From NCBI GenBank assembly GCA_018829865.1, contig JAHJTR010000173.1, forward strand, positions 1 to 6,554: a DNA stretch of 6,554 nucleotides, given 5' to 3'. Of the stretch, positions 4,980 to 6,554 are shown one piece after another (position 1 is the stretch's first letter; each line of letters starts with the position of its first letter). Origin of the DNA: Patescibacteria group bacterium. GTDB taxonomy: Bacteria; Patescibacteriota; Gracilibacteria; UBA1369; JAHJTR01. The notes beneath the pieces are model-generated. The model did not search any database and had not been told where the DNA came from. It saw only the letters and a program-made list of their open reading frames with translations. Both the position numbers and the translations under genes were made by a program.

Positions 4980-6107
4980 TTATGAGTTACCAGCTAAAGA
5001 CCGGGAAGGGGAGTTGTGTGTATAGGCCCCATGAACCTCGTAAAACTCGATAAATTCTTGTAGGCCTTCTTTCATTTCTTTCGCAGTTTGAAATCTGTCA
5101 TTTGGATTTTTTGCGGTGACTTTCAATAGGAAATCTTCTGTTTTTTTGTTTATGTTTTGGGGTAGCGGAATGGGGGAATTTACATGCATTAATAAATTTG
5201 TTCTGGCGGAATCGTTTCTAAACGGGGGATGCTGAAATATTGTTTCATAGATGATAATCCCTAGGGAATAGAGATCACTTCGATGATCAAAATCCACTCC
5301 TTGGGCAATTTCAGGCGAAATATATTTATCGGTGCCACATACTCTAGGAGGGTCGCCGGGAATGCTTTCAACTATCGGATCCGCTACTAAATTGAAATCT
5401 ATCAGTTTGCCGCGGCCATCATCGGTTACGACAATGTTATTGGGTTTTATATCTCTATGAATTAGGCCCAGTTCATGGACTACCGATAGTGTGTCTATGA
5501 TACTCAGTAGTGTTTTAAGATTATTGGCTGATCCTGAAATAAAATTCTCGAAATTGCTCCATATTTTATCAAAATAGGTTTTTCCGTGAATTAACTCTGC
5601 GGAAAAGCCCATTATGTTGCCGTTACTATCGTAAATCGGCTCATAGATTCTGGGAACACCGTCGCATTCATTAAATACTAGCGCTGTGCACCACATTTCG
5701 AGTTTAATGTTGTAAGTACGTGATGTTTTTTCTTGGGCGTCTTTAATTAGTTTGTAAATGATTCCTTTTTCTTTATCTATTAATACATAGCTTAATCCTG
5801 TGGGTATGATTCTTAATTCTCCTAAAATACTTTTAGATATTTTTAGATAATCGTCACCTAATTCCCAGTACATCTTTAGATCTATTATTAATCTTGTTCT
5901 ATAATAGGGTGCAATATTAATTCGTGTTGATGATTTTCTTATAATTTGAGTAATAAGGGCATCTATAATGGCATACCAGCGCTGTGTTTCAGGCAGTTTA
6001 TTTATTTCATCCTTTAAAAATTGGTTTTTTTCGAAAATAGTTAGTACCAGATCAAGGATGTCATTATATGTTGAAACCGGTTCTTGCTCTTGGAGTGATT
6101 CTTCCAT
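4980..6107 (-). CDS. Hanks-type serine/threonine protein kinase, soluble
   Basis: A eukaryotic-like Ser/Thr kinase, expected to phosphorylate cytoplasmic proteins. The catalytic loop HRDIKPNN (217-224) has catalytic Asp219 and Lys221. The Mg-binding segment is DFN (237-239) where most kinases have DFG. The activation-segment end is GTDKYISPE (258-266), SDLYSLG (277-283) anchors the C-lobe, and NPNDRF (334-339) holds the conserved Arg. The candidate beta-3 Lys is Lys119 (IIYKLIK). The glycine loop is degenerate, with GLSYVLIDKEKG (104-115) in its place. Residues 1-100 are helical and match no domain I know. There is no membrane segment or extracellular sensor, unlike PASTA kinases, and the C-terminal 20 residues look disordered. 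It is the first gene of the minus-strand series toward radA. No Shine-Dalgarno precedes the ATG. Confidence 0.9.
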   Translation of the reverse strand: MEESLQEQEPVSTYNDILDLVLTIFEKNQFLKDEINKLPETQRWYAIIDALITQIIRKSSTRINIAPYYRTRLIIDLKMYWELGDDYLKISKSILGELRIIPTGLSYVLIDKEKGIIYKLIKDAQEKTSRTYNIKLEMWCTALVFNECDGVPRIYEPIYDSNGNIMGFSAELIHGKTYFDKIWSNFENFISGSANNLKTLLSIIDTLSVVHELGLIHRDIKPNNIVVTDDGRGKLIDFNLVADPIVESIPGDPPRVCGTDKYISPEIAQGVDFDHRSDLYSLGIIIYETIFQHPPFRNDSARTNLLMHVNSPIPLPQNINKKTEDFLLKVTAKNPNDRFQTAKEMKEGLQEFIEFYEVHGAYTHNSPSRSLAGNS

Positions 6108-6282
6108 TTATTATTGTGATAGTAGAGGAATCTATCATTTTTGAGAGGTGAAAGGCAAATTTTTTAGTTTGTGAAGGAGTGGTGGCGGATTAGGTGATTT
6201 TTTTCTTTAACTATTACATATCAATTTTGCATATTAATTTTCCCTGGGGATTTTGGGGAATTATTTTAGGGGATAGCATACT

Positions 6283-6308
6283 GTTGGAGCAGGATTGTAT
6301 CCTGCTTC
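6283..6308 (+). repeat. REP-like hairpin, copy 1
   Basis: GTTG followed by a hairpin: GCAGGAT (6289-6295), loop TGT, ATCCTGC (6299-6305), extendable by one A-T pair. It matches the inverted copy at 6321-6346 at 21 of 26 positions. The architecture, a short 5' GT-purine-rich tag followed by a small palindrome, resembles bacterial REP sequences. Confidence 0.6.
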
Positions 6309-6320
6309 TTCTAAAGAATT

Positions 6321-6346
6321 GGAGCCCGATACAATCGCGCTCCAAC
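6321..6346 (-). repeat. REP-like hairpin, copy 2 (inverted)
   Basis: Read on the minus strand from 6346, this copy aligns with copy 1 over 26 nt with five differences, including a compensatory pair swap (G-C to C-G) in the stem. As DNA it also forms GGAGC (6321-6325) against GCTCC (6339-6343), with an inner CGAT/ATCG stem around ACA. Copies 1 and 2 together make a 64-bp imperfect palindrome with outer arms 6283-6301 and 6328-6346 (17 of 19 matching). Confidence 0.6.
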
Positions 6347-6357
6347 TACAATTAACG

Positions 6358-6382
6358 TGTCCACTTTTTGGGGTACAGTTCA
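6358..6382 (-). mobile_element. Possible solo terminal inverted repeat of an IS3-family element
   Basis: Read on the minus strand from 6382, the 25 bp begin TGAACTGTACCCCAAAAAGT and continue GGACA. This resembles the TG-tipped terminal repeats of IS3-family (IS150-group) insertion sequences as I remember them. The tip lies one base outside the CCA end of tRNA-Leu. No transposase and no partner end are in the window, so it would be a remnant or a solo end. The identification rests on recalled consensus, not a search. Confidence 0.4.
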
Positions 6383-6383
6383 G

Positions 6384-6472
6384 TGGTGCCGAGGGCGGGA
6401 ATCGAACCCGCACTTGGAGTAAACCAAACTGGATTTTAAGTCCAGCGCGTCTACCAATTCCGCCACCTCGGC
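6384..6472 (-). tRNA. tRNA-Leu (anticodon UAA)
   Basis: An 89-nt class II cloverleaf on the minus strand. The acceptor stem GCCGAGG (6472-6466) pairs with CCTCGGC, the anticodon stem is CTGGA/TCCAG, and the loop CTTAAAA gives TAA (6438-6436). A long variable arm contains TTGG...CCAA, as expected for leucine. The T arm is GCGGG/CCCGC with TTCGATT. Discriminator A (6387) is followed by an encoded CCA (6386-6384). It reads UUA/UUG leucine codons. Confidence 0.97.
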
Positions 6473-6501
6473 ATATTTAGGCATTAACCTAATGTAAGTC
6501 T

Positions 6502-6530
6502 ATTATACTTATGCTGACTGTATTTGTCAT
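6502..6530 (-). promoter_or_regulatory. Promoter of tRNA-Leu
   Basis: A perfect -10 TATAAT (6507-6502), a 17-bp spacer and the -35 ATGACA (6530-6525, 5 of 6) give a near-consensus sigma70-type promoter. Transcription would start near 6495, leaving a 5' leader of about 22 nt for RNase P to remove. Confidence 0.8.
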
Positions 6531-6554
6531 ATGAATTGGAACTAGCCATTCAAT

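Noticed and set aside
6283..6346. Integron attC site
   Set aside because: The palindrome has GTT at its 5' end and AAC at its 3' end, the reverse of the RYYYAAC...GTTRRRY arrangement of attC, and there is no integrase or cassette.
6295..6480. Plus-strand open frame of 61 codons
   Set aside because: It is antisense across the REP-like pair, the IS-like end and the whole tRNA-Leu gene, so it is a shadow of RNA and repeat sequence.

Overview
The window is an AT-rich, gene-dense stretch of a bacterial chromosome. I think the host is probably a Patescibacteria/CPR lineage. The reasons are a sigma-region-4 protein carrying a string of winged-helix (HARE-HTH type) domains, the absence of Shine-Dalgarno sequences in front of every gene, and compact, overlapping genes. 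This placement is an inference from gene content, not a database result. The standard bacterial code fits: tatD and the phosphatase gene both end in TGA at the expected protein length.

Layout. Positions 1-240 hold no convincing gene, only a 65-nt nested stem-loop at 5-69. A small hypothetical protein (78 aa, minus strand) lies at 241-477. Positions 512-651 carry a tandem pair of ~52-bp palindrome-rich repeats and an 11-bp perfect hairpin that abuts the 3' CCA of tRNA-Val(UAC) (652-728, minus). Next comes the sigma-region-4/winged-helix regulator (798-1907, minus). It is divergent from tatD (2086-2853, plus) across a short region packed with TTGAC motifs. tatD converges on and overlaps radA (2803-4116, minus) by 51 bp.

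radA is the last gene of a minus-strand series that runs protein kinase (4980-6107), inositol-monophosphatase-family phosphatase (4113-4907), radA. The last two share an ATGA stop/start overlap, so they are almost certainly co-transcribed and translationally coupled. Positions 6283-6382 hold an inverted pair of REP-like hairpins and what looks like one end of an IS3-family insertion sequence. tRNA-Leu(UAA) follows at 6384-6472 (minus), with a strong sigma70-type promoter upstream.

Functionally, tatD (metal-dependent nuclease) and radA (branch migration in recombination) belong to DNA repair. The kinase and phosphatase are not obviously linked to them. The regulator has a -35-reading domain and sits beside a cluster of -35-like sites, so it may control its own divergent promoter region. 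The most distinctive observations are that regulator and its TTGAC cluster, the 18-bp identical leaders in front of both divergent genes, and the covarying REP-like hairpin pair near tRNA-Leu.
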